A stretch of 64,000 nucleotides of DNA from an uncultured Eubacteriales bacterium (GTDB lineage Bacteria; Bacillota; Clostridia; Christensenellales; CAG-917). The stretch lies in assembly GCA_900544575.1 (NCBI GenBank), contig UQVO01000002.1, positions 1-64,000 of the forward strand. Direction: 5' to 3'. The first letter of the stretch is position 1; every line of letters begins with the position of its first letter. Of this stretch, positions 7,409-15,297 are shown piece after piece. The notes beneath the pieces were generated by a model. The model made no database searches, had not been told where the DNA came from, and saw nothing but the letters and a program-made list of their open reading frames with translations. Made by a program: the position numbers and the translations under genes.

Positions 7409-9801
7409 AAGTCACCGTAGCCGTGAGCGCGGGGTTTTGCCGCGGCGTGCAGAACGCTTTCGACAAAGCGGTTTCCCTTGCGGAAAAATACGGAAAGGTT
7501 TACACAATCGGCGCTCTCATACACAATGAGGGCGTCGTGCGTTACCTCGAAGAGCGGGGAGTGTACGCCGTCACTCTCGCCGAAGCGCGCGCTCTTCCCG
7601 CGGGGAGCGTCGCTCTCATACGGGCGCACGGAATACCGAAGGAAGACGAGGAGTTTCTGCGCGGACGGGGCATAGAACTTTACGACGCGACCTGTCCCGT
7701 GGTCAAGCGCATACATTCCATAGTCGCCGAAAGGAGCGCCGCGGGGGACGAGATAATCATCGTCGGCGACCGCAACCACGACGAGGTGCTGGGAGCCGCA
7801 AGCTACGGAAAAAACGTCAGGGTGGTGTCGGACAACGAGGAGCCGGAATTTTCGGATAATCCCACCTGCGTGGTGTTCCAGACCACCATTCTTGCGGACA
7901 AATTCAGTCAAATCAGCCGAATTGCGGAAAATTCGGAAAAAAACGGCGGAAAAACAGTTGGAATTTTCAACACTATTTGTTATACTACTTTAAGCCGACA
8001 GGAGGAGGCGCGCGAGCTCGCGTGCACGCACGACGCCGTTATCGTCCTCGGCAGCCGCACAAGCGCGAACACGCGCAGGCTGTTCGAAGTCGCGTCCGCC
8101 GTCAATCCGCGCACGTATTTTGCGCAGAGCGCCGCCGAACTGCCGCTTGAAAAGGTCAAACATTCGGAAAGCATATCAATCGTGGCGGGAGCATCCACTC
8201 CGCCGTGGTTGATACAGGAGGTTACAAAACTTATGAGTGAAACTCAAAACGTCGCTAACGACATCGTCGTAGCGGAAGAAGAAGCGCAGAAAGAGGCAAC
8301 GCTTCGCGAAGAACAAACCGCGGCAACCGAGTCCGCTCCCGAGAAAGAACTGACCATGGAAGACGTCGTCGCATCCACCAAGGCGACGGGTTTTGTCAAC
8401 TACAAGGTCGGTAAACGCATCACGGGCAAGGTAATACGCGCGGACGAGTCCGGCATCTATGTCACGATAGGCGGCAAAAAAGACGGTTTCATTGATAAGG
8501 CAGACGCAACCGTCGACGGCAACTACAATCCCGCTGATTTCAACGCGGGCGACACCGTCGAAGCAAACATCATCGGCATCAACAAGGAATACGTCGCGCT
8601 TTACAAGAAAGAAGTGGACATCAGACGCGCCGAGGACGAGGAAGCGGAAAAGGCTCTGAACTCCGGCGAGTTCTCCCTCAAAATGACGGAAGTCGTCAAG
8701 GGCGGTCTGCGCGGCAGAATGGGACAGTACACCGTGTTCGTGCCCGCGTCCCAAATCCGTATGGGTTACGTCAAGAACCTCGAAGACTACAAGGATAAAG
8801 TGCTCCGCCTCACCCTTATGCCCCCCAAGGAAAAGGAACACGCGGAAGGCGAAGAGGCTCAGGAAGCGCCCGTTTCCGACAAGCCCGCAAAGAAGTCCAG
8901 ATATCTCTTTGCGTCCCAGCGTATGATTCTGGAACGCGAAAAGCAGGAGAGAGAGGACAAATTCTGGAACAACATCCACGTCAACGACGTCGTCGAAGGC
9001 AAGGTCAAGAGATTTACCGATTTCGGCGCATTCGTCAACGTGCGCGGTTTCGATTGCCTCGCCCACATCTCCGAGCTCAGCTGGAACAAGATTACCGACC
9101 CCTCCACCGTCCTCAAAATCGGCGAAACCTACGACTTCGTCGTCCTCAAAATGGACAGAGAGAGCGGAAGGATTTCCCTCGGTTACAAGCAGCTGCAAAA
9201 GAAGCCCTATGAGCTTGCGGCGGAAAAATATCCCGTCGGCAGCGTAATCAAAGGCAAAGTCGAACGTATCTTCCCCTACGGAGCGTTCATCTCCATAGCC
9301 GACGGCGTGGACGGGCTCGTGCACGTGTCCCAGATTTCCCACAACTGGATTAAGGACGCCAACGAAGCTCTCAAAGTCGGCGAAGAAGTGGAAGCCAAAA
9401 TCATCGGTTTCGAAGACAACCGCATCACGCTCTCCATCAAGGAGCTCATCCCCGCACCCGAAGCGTCCGAGGCAGTCGAAGCCGCGGAGAACGAGAGCGG
9501 AGAAGAGAAGAGCGCGCGCCGCGCTTCCCGTATGAAGAAGTTTGCGGAGAAACTCGACGCCAGCGAAGAGAGAAAGGAACGCCGTCCCAGGAAGGAAACT
9601 TCCAACGAACCCAAGGAATGGGTTTCCGGTTCCAGCAGCGCCACCCTCGGCGACCTGTTCAAGAACCTCAACCTGCAACTCGACGACGAAGCGTCCGCGG
9701 AAGCGGCTCCCGCCGAGAGCGCCGAGGAAGCCCCCAAGAAGAAGGTCACTCGCAAGAAGAAGACCGAAGAGGCTCCCGCAGAGGAAACTCCCGCTGAATG
9801 A
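7405..9801 (+). CDS. ispH-rpsA: Fusion of HMBPP reductase IspH with ribosomal protein S1
   Basis: 798 residues. Residues 1 to about 280 are IspH, the [4Fe-4S] enzyme making IPP and DMAPP in the MEP pathway. The three cluster cysteines are in AGFCRGV, DATCPVVKRIH and NTICYTTLSRQEEA, and the substrate histidine is in ALIHNEGVV. The rest is an S1-type RNA-binding protein with about four S1 repeats (for example DFGAFVNVRGFDCLAHISELSWNKI and PYGAFISIADGVDGLVHVSQIS). A charged, Ala/Lys-rich tail ends it. The IspH-S1 fusion is well known in Clostridia. A strong terminator follows. Confidence 0.96.
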   Translation: MKVTVAVSAGFCRGVQNAFDKAVSLAEKYGKVYTIGALIHNEGVVRYLEERGVYAVTLAEARALPAGSVALIRAHGIPKEDEEFLRGRGIELYDATCPVVKRIHSIVAERSAAGDEIIIVGDRNHDEVLGAASYGKNVRVVSDNEEPEFSDNPTCVVFQTTILADKFSQISRIAENSEKNGGKTVGIFNTICYTTLSRQEEARELACTHDAVIVLGSRTSANTRRLFEVASAVNPRTYFAQSAAELPLEKVKHSESISIVAGASTPPWLIQEVTKLMSETQNVANDIVVAEEEAQKEATLREEQTAATESAPEKELTMEDVVASTKATGFVNYKVGKRITGKVIRADESGIYVTIGGKKDGFIDKADATVDGNYNPADFNAGDTVEANIIGINKEYVALYKKEVDIRRAEDEEAEKALNSGEFSLKMTEVVKGGLRGRMGQYTVFVPASQIRMGYVKNLEDYKDKVLRLTLMPPKEKEHAEGEEAQEAPVSDKPAKKSRYLFASQRMILEREKQEREDKFWNNIHVNDVVEGKVKRFTDFGAFVNVRGFDCLAHISELSWNKITDPSTVLKIGETYDFVVLKMDRESGRISLGYKQLQKKPYELAAEKYPVGSVIKGKVERIFPYGAFISIADGVDGLVHVSQISHNWIKDANEALKVGEEVEAKIIGFEDNRITLSIKELIPAPEASEAVEAAENESGEEKSARRASRMKKFAEKLDASEERKERRPRKETSNEPKEWVSGSSSATLGDLFKNLNLQLDDEASAEAAPAESAEEAPKKKVTRKKKTEEAPAEETPAE

Positions 9802-9815
9802 AATCGTTAAGACGT

Positions 9816-9846
9816 ACGCCGCGGTTCTTCCGCGGCGTTTTCTTTT
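9816..9846 (+). terminator. Intrinsic terminator after ispH-rpsA
   Basis: Perfect 9-bp GC-rich stem (9816-9824 with 9830-9838), 5-base loop, then a T-rich tract. A second GC hairpin with an ACAC loop lies at about 9889-9908 but has no T run. Confidence 0.9.
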
Positions 9847-9973
9847 GCCCGTTTTTCCGCGCGCATTCCGCGCGGCAGGCATACGGGCGTTGCGCGCACA
9901 CGCGCGCAACACGGACGCGCGCATCCGTGCACGCCGCATAACGCGCGCAAACGTACAATAAAACGCGTGCGTA

Positions 9974-10002
9974 TTGACTATTCCCCGCAGTTGAATTAAA
10001 AT
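9974..10002 (+). promoter_or_regulatory. Promoter of the PI-PLC-like gene
   Basis: TTGACT (9974-9979), 17-base spacer, TAAAAT (9997-10002). The start codon at 10025 follows a GGGAG ribosome site, giving a very short leader. Confidence 0.75.
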
Positions 10003-10024
10003 TACAACGTATCGGGAGTGAATT

Positions 10025-11077
10025 ATGGAAGATTACGATTTCGCAGCGGCAGGCGGTGTGCCGGAAGACGGCGGCGCCGCCTCCGAAGAACCGCGCAAAA
10101 AGCAAAAGAAAAAACTTACACGGCGTGAAAAAGGCAAGATTGCGCTCATCGTCATAGGGAGTTTTCTCGGACTTATAGCGTTGCTTGCCGTCATTCTCGC
10201 GCCGATTATCGTCGAGGGCAACAAAGTGATAACGCGTGACGGCGCGGAGCCGAACATTTATCTTACGGAATGGATGAACTACATATCCGACGACGCCCCC
10301 GTCACCGACCTTGCGATACCGGGGTCGCACGACAGCGGTTGTTTCGGTATGCCGTGGTATGCCGAAACGCAGGACCTGAATTTTGCCGAGCAACTCGAAC
10401 GCGGCGTGCGCTATTTCGACATCCGCGTCAACAAAAAGGGCGGCGATTACGTCATATTCCACGGCCCCGTCAACGGCACGGATTACGTCGACCTGCTTTA
10501 TCAGATTGACGAGTTTATGGACGCGCACCCGAGCGAATTCCTCATCCTCGACTTCTCGCACTTCAAGAACGGGTCGGAAGAGGGCGTTTTCGCACTTTTT
10601 GACGAGATAGTCGGCGCGGAAAGAGTGGTCAACAACACCAAAATGACTGATGCGGCTTTTGTGGATTCGCTTACGCTCGGCGACGTGCGCGGCAAGTGCA
10701 TAGTGTTCATCGACCCCGAGGAAACGGATTTTTATTGCAGGGACTATTTCTTCTTCAAATCGGGGGATACAGTGGGCGACGACGCACAGACGGAATATGC
10801 GTCGCTAGTGTCGCCGTACAAAAAGATTTGGAGCGGCTCGACCGCGAAAAAGTTCGTCGGGAGCATTCTCGGCCGTTATATCGACACCTTCCGCGGCGTG
10901 AACAGGGGATTTTTCGTGCTGCAATGTCAGCTTACGGACAATGCGCTCGTGTTCGGTCCGCGCTTCCGCGAAGGGAAGCTCATCGAGCGCGCGAACGCTT
11001 TTGTCGAAGCGCTTTACGACGACGCGGACCGTCTGCCTTATATCAACATCGTTATGCGCGATTTCGTCACCTGCTAA
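10025..11077 (+). CDS. Membrane-anchored phosphatidylinositol-specific phospholipase C-like protein
   Basis: 350 residues. A charged cytoplasmic N-terminus (about 1-37), one membrane helix (about 38-63), then an extracytoplasmic PI-PLC X-domain. The catalytic set seen in bacterial PI-PLC is conserved: His102 in GSHDSG, Asp132 and Arg134 in YFDIRV, His146 in IFHGPV. Bacterial PI-PLC cleaves phosphatidylinositol or GPI anchors without calcium. Most characterised enzymes are secreted, whereas this one keeps an uncleaved-looking anchor. It is monocistronic, with its own promoter. The natural substrate cannot be told from sequence. Confidence 0.85.
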   Translation: MEDYDFAAAGGVPEDGGAASEEPRKKQKKKLTRREKGKIALIVIGSFLGLIALLAVILAPIIVEGNKVITRDGAEPNIYLTEWMNYISDDAPVTDLAIPGSHDSGCFGMPWYAETQDLNFAEQLERGVRYFDIRVNKKGGDYVIFHGPVNGTDYVDLLYQIDEFMDAHPSEFLILDFSHFKNGSEEGVFALFDEIVGAERVVNNTKMTDAAFVDSLTLGDVRGKCIVFIDPEETDFYCRDYFFFKSGDTVGDDAQTEYASLVSPYKKIWSGSTAKKFVGSILGRYIDTFRGVNRGFFVLQCQLTDNALVFGPRFREGKLIERANAFVEALYDDADRLPYINIVMRDFVTC

Positions 11078-11204
11078 AAGTGCGCGCTCACCGTCAGGCT
11101 GAATATTGCAAAGGGATATGCCTCGGCGGACACTTTGACGGAATTCTCCGCTTCGCTGAACGCCTTTGCGGGAATTGCGGAGGAATGACCCGAAAGGAGG
11201 TTTT

Positions 11205-11837
11205 ATGGACGCAAAATACGACCTCAACGCAATCGAAAGCGTTGTGGCAAACCTCAGACGCAGAAAATTCGACGCATACTATTGTGCGACGTCCGACGAG
11301 GCGCGCGAGCTGGCGCTGTCCCTCATCCCCGCAGGAGATACGGTCGCGTGGGGCGGCAGTATGACGGCGGAGAAAATCGGTTTGATTGCCGCCGTGAGAG
11401 AGAGGACGGACATCACGCTCATTGACCGCGATAAAGCGTCTTCTCCGCAGGAAAAGAGGGAACTTATGCGGCGGGGGCTTCTTGCGGACAGTTTTATCGC
11501 AGGCGTAAACGGAATTTCGCGCGACGGATGGCTGGTGAACATAGACGGCACGGGCAACCGCGTTGCGGCGATAACTTTCGGTCCCGAAAACGTAATTCTT
11601 GTCGCGGGGGTCAACAAAATCGAGAACGACGTCACCGCCGCGGTGACGCGCGCCCGCAACGTGGCGGCTCCGCTCAACGTCGCGCGTCTGGATTTGCCCA
11701 ACCCCTGCAAAAAGGCGGGGAAGTGTATGGATTGTCTTGCGGACACCACGATATGCAGTCACTTTGTGCTGCACCGTTACTGCAAGCCGACGGGGCGGAT
11801 AAAAGTCATTCTCGTCGGGGAAGAGCTCGGATTTTGA
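11205..11837 (+). CDS. LUD domain protein (LutC/YkgG-type, lactate utilisation-like)
   Basis: 210 residues of the LUD (DUF162) superfamily, seen in DTVAWGGSMT, ADSFIAGVNGISRDGWLVNIDGTGNRVAAITFGPENVILVAGVNKI and a C-terminal Cys-rich stretch (CKKAGKCMDC). Stand-alone LUD proteins of this type are common in Clostridia and have no firm function; LutC acts in L-lactate oxidation. The start at 11205 is fixed by an AAAGGAGG site. A LysR gene follows seven bases after the stop. Confidence 0.85.
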   Translation: MDAKYDLNAIESVVANLRRRKFDAYYCATSDEARELALSLIPAGDTVAWGGSMTAEKIGLIAAVRERTDITLIDRDKASSPQEKRELMRRGLLADSFIAGVNGISRDGWLVNIDGTGNRVAAITFGPENVILVAGVNKIENDVTAAVTRARNVAAPLNVARLDLPNPCKKAGKCMDCLADTTICSHFVLHRYCKPTGRIKVILVGEELGF

Positions 11838-11844
11838 GGTAAAG

Positions 11845-12738
11845 ATGGAACTGCGCGTGCTGAGATATTTTCTTGCCATAGTGCGTGAAGAAAACATACT
11901 TCGTGCGGCGGAAGCTCTGCACGTCACTCAACCCGCGCTGTCCAGGCAGATTGCGCAGCTGGAAGAAGAGGTCGGCGCCAAACTTTTCATTCGCGGCAGC
12001 CGCAGAATTACTTTGACCGACGCAGGGGCGTTGATGTACAGGCGTGCGGAAGAAATCGTTGCCCTTGCCGACAAAACGGTCGGTGAAATAGCGGATATGG
12101 GGACGGGCAGCGTGTCGGGCACCGTGTCGATAGGCTGCGGAGAACTGAACGCCGTCAAGGCGCTTGCGAAACTCATCCGCATTTTCTCCGAACAGAATCC
12201 CGACGTGCATTTTGTGTTCAGGTCCGCAACAGCCGACGCCACGAAAGACTGGATTGACAAGGGGATTCTGGATTTCGGACTTTTGCTCGAACCGTCCGAT
12301 TACGAAAATTTCGCCCATTTCAGGATGAACATTCCCGAACCGTGGGTTGCCGTAATGCGCGCGGATTCGCCGCTTGCCGCAAAAGAATACGTCACCGCCG
12401 ACGACCTTGCGGGGCAGAAACTGATTTTCCCCGCACGCAAGGCCGTCCTCGACGAGTTGGAAAGATGGCTCGGCGACGCGTATGACGAAAAGAACGTGAT
12501 TTCGTCAAACGACCTTATGAACAACGCCGCCGCGCTGGTCGAGGAGGGGCTGGGGATTGCGATAGGAGTGGAGTATCCGCCGTCGCTTTACGACCCCGCA
12601 CGTTTCAGTCTGAAAAAACTTCATCCCGAAATCGTGTCCGATTCCGTGCTGGTGTGGAAGAAGAATCAGCCGTTCGGGCTTGCAGCTGCGCGTTTCCGCG
12701 ATTTTATTGTTATGTCGTTTGAGCATAATGTGCTATAA
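11845..12738 (+). CDS. LysR-family transcriptional regulator
   Basis: 297 residues. The N-terminal winged helix-turn-helix is typical (LRYFLAIVREENILRAAEALHVTQPALSRQIAQLEEEVGAKLF), followed by a periplasmic-binding-like effector domain from about residue 90. GAGG precedes the ATG. It lies seven bases after the LUD gene in the same orientation, so it may be co-transcribed with it, and before an aldo/keto reductase it could also control. The effector is unknown. Confidence 0.93.
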   Translation: MELRVLRYFLAIVREENILRAAEALHVTQPALSRQIAQLEEEVGAKLFIRGSRRITLTDAGALMYRRAEEIVALADKTVGEIADMGTGSVSGTVSIGCGELNAVKALAKLIRIFSEQNPDVHFVFRSATADATKDWIDKGILDFGLLLEPSDYENFAHFRMNIPEPWVAVMRADSPLAAKEYVTADDLAGQKLIFPARKAVLDELERWLGDAYDEKNVISSNDLMNNAAALVEEGLGIAIGVEYPPSLYDPARFSLKKLHPEIVSDSVLVWKKNQPFGLAAARFRDFIVMSFEHNVL

Positions 12739-12779
12739 ACAATAAGCAATAGACATAATCGCGCTCCGCATATAAAATT

Positions 12780-12802
12780 GACGTACAAAGTACGTCTTTT
12801 TT
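12780..12802 (+). terminator. Intrinsic terminator after the LysR gene
   Basis: Stem GACGTAC/GTACGTC with an AAA loop followed by six T residues. Confidence 0.75.
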
Positions 12803-12848
12803 GTCGCGGCAAAGAGGTTCTGCCGCGGCACAGAACAGGAGGTGCGCA

Positions 12849-13835
12849 ATGGAATACGTAAAACTCGGTTCGACCGACATCGAAGTGTCGGCGGTGTGTC
12901 TCGGATGTATGGGGTTCGGAGTGGCGACCGACTTTCATCCGTGGACCGTTTCGGAAGAGGACTCAACGCGGATTATCGGCAGAGCGCTCGAACTCGGCAT
13001 AAACTTTTTCGACACGGCTATGGGTTACGGCGGCGGTACGAGCGAGGAGTTTGTCGGCAGAGCGCTCAAAAAAATGACCGCGCGCGAAAACGCGGTCATC
13101 GCCACGAAGTTTCTGCCGCGAACGCAGGAAGAAACGGAAAGCGGCGTTGACGGCCGCGCACACGTTGCGAATTGTCTGAATGCAAGCCTGAAAAGGCTGG
13201 GGACGGATTACGTCGACCTTTACATCTGCCATATGTGGGACTATCACACTCCCATAGAAGAGATTATGCAGGGGCTGAACGACGCCGTCGCGGCGGGAAA
13301 AGCGAGAGCCGTCGGCATTTCCAACTGTTATGCGTGGCAGCTGGAAAAGGCAAACGCGATTGCGGAGCGCAACGGATGGGCGAAATTCGTGTCAATGCAG
13401 GGGCATTACAATCTGCTTTTCCGCGAAGAAGAACGTGAAATGCTGCCTTGCTGCCGCGACGGAAACATCACTTATACGCCTTACAGTCCGTTGGCGTCGG
13501 GACGGCTGGTCAAGCCCGCGGGAGAAGTGACCAAGCGGCTGACGACGGACGCCGTCGCGAAGAGCAAATACGACGCGACCAAGGATGAGGACGGCGTCAT
13601 AATCGCACGAGTGCACGAAATTGCCGAAAAGAGAGGCCTCACCGCCACGCAGATTTCGCTCGGATGGCTGTTGACAAAGGACACGGTTCCCATTGTCGGC
13701 GCGACGAAACTCAGCCACGTCGAAGGCGCGGCACAAGCCGTGGGCGTCAAACTTTCGGACGAAGAGACAGCTTATCTCGAAGAGCCATATGTTCCGCACA
13801 AGCTGGTGGGCGTGATGAGTTTCAACCGCGAGTGA
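12849..13835 (+). CDS. Aldo/keto reductase
   Basis: NAD(P)H-dependent TIM-barrel oxidoreductase of 328 residues. It carries the catalytic tetrad context (FFDTAMGYGGG for Asp and Tyr, VIATKF for Lys, YICHMWD for His) and the C-terminal cofactor loop VPIVGATKLSHVEGAAQA. It resembles the YhdN/Gsp69-type branch found in many Firmicutes; the physiological substrate is unknown. AGGAGG sits six bases before the ATG. The leader carries a small GC hairpin at about 12805-12830. A terminator-like hairpin follows at 13952. Confidence 0.93.
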   Translation: MEYVKLGSTDIEVSAVCLGCMGFGVATDFHPWTVSEEDSTRIIGRALELGINFFDTAMGYGGGTSEEFVGRALKKMTARENAVIATKFLPRTQEETESGVDGRAHVANCLNASLKRLGTDYVDLYICHMWDYHTPIEEIMQGLNDAVAAGKARAVGISNCYAWQLEKANAIAERNGWAKFVSMQGHYNLLFREEEREMLPCCRDGNITYTPYSPLASGRLVKPAGEVTKRLTTDAVAKSKYDATKDEDGVIIARVHEIAEKRGLTATQISLGWLLTKDTVPIVGATKLSHVEGAAQAVGVKLSDEETAYLEEPYVPHKLVGVMSFNRE

Positions 13836-13951
13836 CGCGTTGCTTGCGTTCGGTTTAACGCGACGTCGCGTTTGCGGCGAGGAAAACCGTATCGCCGTGC
13901 TGCCGCACCTGCCATACGGCAGGAAAGGAAATTTTTCGAATGCCACAAGAG

Positions 13952-13985
13952 GCCGAAGTCCGTACGGGCTTCGGCTTTACTTTGG
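13952..13985 (+). terminator. Intrinsic terminator after aldo/keto reductase
   Basis: GCCGAAG/CTTCGGC outer stem (13952-13958 with 13969-13975) enclosing the palindrome CCGTACGG, followed by TTTACTTT. Confidence 0.7.
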
Positions 13986-13986
13986 T

Positions 13987-14015
13987 TTGACTTGCTGCGT
14001 GCTTTGGGCTAAAAT
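13987..14015 (+). promoter_or_regulatory. Orphan promoter
   Basis: TTGACT (13987-13992), 17-base spacer, TAAAAT (14010-14015), with no open reading frame downstream that looks coding. Confidence 0.5.
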
Positions 14016-14021
14016 AAGACA

Positions 14022-14130
14022 CGTCGGATGCAACAGGGCAGTGCGCGGACGCAGCAGCGTTTTGCGGGATTGCGGGCTTTCCCGGTCATTTTCCCCGTCC
14101 GCGCCTGTATACTTAAACAGCGGGTTATTT
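14022..14130 (+). ncRNA. Candidate structured small RNA
   Basis: Downstream of the orphan promoter, GCGCGGACG and CGTCCGCGC form a perfect 9-bp long-range stem enclosing a smaller CGGG-CTTT-CCCG hairpin. The 3' boundary is not defined by a terminator on this strand. It does not resemble SRP RNA, tmRNA or RNase P as far as I can judge. Confidence 0.25.
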
Positions 14131-14138
14131 CACGAAGA

Positions 14139-14228
14139 AAAACCGCGTTACAGACCTGTTGCAATCGCGTCGCACAAAGCAAAACAACCTGCAAAAGCAG
14201 GTTGTTCCGGCAGAGGGAGCGCGATTCG
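14139..14228 (-). repeat. Degenerate duplicate of tRNA-Trp 3' end, terminator and flank
   Basis: First copy of a 90-base direct repeat; the second copy is at 14298-14387, an offset of exactly 159 bases. On the minus strand it begins inside the tRNA T-loop, includes a mutated acceptor end (CCG instead of CCA), the terminator hairpin and about 50 further bases. Confidence 0.85.
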
Positions 14229-14297
14229 TAAGGAGCGGGAGCGACGGAAGAGCGTGTTTTGAGTCATCTGTTCTGCGTGCAGAGTCACGCAGGACGC
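14229..14297 (-). repeat. Element between the tRNA-Trp repeats, shared with the tRNA-Tyr locus
   Basis: 69-base segment. It starts at the T-loop junction (GATTCG then TAAGGAG on the plus strand) and ends with a hairpin made of CTGCGTG and CACGCAG. A 29-base core at 14265-14293 recurs with one mismatch at 24289-24317 beside tRNA-Tyr. Confidence 0.8.
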
Positions 14298-14387
14298 AAA
14301 ACCGCGTTACAGACCTGTTGCAATCGCGTCGCACAAAGCAAAACAACCTGCTTTTGCAGGTTGTTCTGGCAGGGGAGACGCGATTCG
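14298..14387 (-). repeat. Second copy of the 90-base repeat, overlapping functional tRNA-Trp
   Basis: Contains the intact 3' end of tRNA-Trp (T-loop onward), its terminator and about 45 bases beyond. It differs from the first copy mainly in the hairpin loop (TTTT versus AAAA) and in the acceptor bases. Confidence 0.85.
14343..14366 (-). terminator. Terminator of tRNA-Trp
   Basis: Perfect 10-bp stem AACAACCTGC/GCAGGTTGTT with a 4-base loop, followed on the minus strand by TTGCTTT, directly after the encoded CCA. Confidence 0.85.
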
Positions 14388-14441
14388 AACACGCAACCGA
14401 CGGTTTTGGAGACCGTTGCTCTACCGTTGAGCCACTCCCCT
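14367..14441 (-). tRNA. tRNA-Trp (CCA)
   Basis: 75 bases including encoded 3' CCA. Acceptor stem AGGGGAG/CTCCCCT, anticodon loop CTCCAAA with anticodon CCA, and T-loop TTCGAAT. It is solitary, with its own promoter upstream. Confidence 0.95.
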
Positions 14442-14454
14442 AAATTGCTCGTTT

Positions 14455-14483
14455 ATTATAACAACTATGCCTTGCATAGTCAA
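14455..14483 (-). promoter_or_regulatory. Promoter of tRNA-Trp
   Basis: On the minus strand TTGACT (14483-14478), 17-base spacer, TATAAT (14460-14455). A perfect palindrome, ACTATGC-CTT-GCATAGT (14464-14480), overlaps the spacer and the -35 box. Confidence 0.8.
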
Positions 14484-14499
14484 ACGAAACGGAGATTAT

Positions 14500-15297
14500 A
14501 TGGAAAAGAAATTCACTCTCGGCATCATAGGCGCAGGCAATATGGCATCCGCCATACTCGGCGGAGTGCTGCGCGGCGGACTGCTCCCTGCGGGCAGCAT
14601 AATCATCAGCGACCGCGACGGCGAAAAACTCGCCGTTATGGCGCAGAACGGCGTCGCCGTGACCGCCGACAACAAGGAAGTCGCAGCTTCCTGCGAGTAT
14701 CTTATGTTTGCCGTCAAGCCGCAGATTGCGCCCGCGGTATTCGCCGAAATCGCACCCGTGATTAAGGCGGGGACGGTGATTTCCATTATGGCGGGCATTC
14801 CCGTCGCGAAACTCCGCGCCGCGCTAGGCGAACGCAATTACGTCCGCGTGATGCCCAACACTCCCGCTCTTGTGGGAGAGGGCATGAGCGCCGTGGCTTT
14901 TGCGGACGGCGTGCGCTCGCAGTTCGTGCTGGACGTGTTCGCTTCCGTCGGCAAAGTGGCGGAGCTGGACGAGAGCAAGTTCGACGCGGTCACATCGCTT
15001 TCGGGGTCCGGTCCCGCATACGTCTATATGTTCCTCAAAGCGCTCATCGACGGCGGAGTGGAGGGAGGACTCGACCCCGAAACCGCCAAATTGCTCGCGG
15101 TGCAGACCGTGCGCGGGTCGGCGAAAATGGCGGGATTGTCCTCAAAACCGCTGGGGGAGCTTATCGACGCCGTTTGTTCCAAAGGCGGCACGACCATACA
15201 GGCCGTCGAGAGTTTCAGGGAGGACGACCTCGAAGGCATAGTCAGAAAGGGTATGGCGAAGTGCAAAAAGCGTTCGGAGGAATTGGCGAATGCCTAG
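14500..15297 (+). CDS. proC: Pyrroline-5-carboxylate reductase
   Basis: Last step of proline synthesis, reducing pyrroline-5-carboxylate with NAD(P)H. The Rossmann motif GIIGAGNMASAILGG is at the N-terminus; the family signatures VRVMPNTPALVGEGMSA and SLSGSGPAYVYMFLKALIDGGV follow, with VCSKGGTTIQAV near the end. Length (265 residues) is standard. The ATG at 14500 is preceded by GGAG. It overlaps rnhA by eight bases. Confidence 0.95.
   Translation: MEKKFTLGIIGAGNMASAILGGVLRGGLLPAGSIIISDRDGEKLAVMAQNGVAVTADNKEVAASCEYLMFAVKPQIAPAVFAEIAPVIKAGTVISIMAGIPVAKLRAALGERNYVRVMPNTPALVGEGMSAVAFADGVRSQFVLDVFASVGKVAELDESKFDAVTSLSGSGPAYVYMFLKALIDGGVEGGLDPETAKLLAVQTVRGSAKMAGLSSKPLGELIDAVCSKGGTTIQAVESFREDDLEGIVRKGMAKCKKRSEELANA

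Larger units (their letters stand above)
13836..14366. other. Gene-free region with terminator, orphan promoter and tRNA-Trp-derived repeats
   Basis: No convincing protein gene is present; the open frames here are compositional. It holds the aldo/keto reductase terminator (13952), an orphan promoter with a possible small RNA (13987-14130) and two copies of a 90-base repeat derived from the 3' end of tRNA-Trp. These are listed separately. Confidence 0.8.

Noticed and set aside
13836..14262. Open frame of 140 residues after the aldo/keto reductase
   Set aside because: It runs through a terminator and tRNA-derived repeats, has no ribosome site, and its composition does not look coding.
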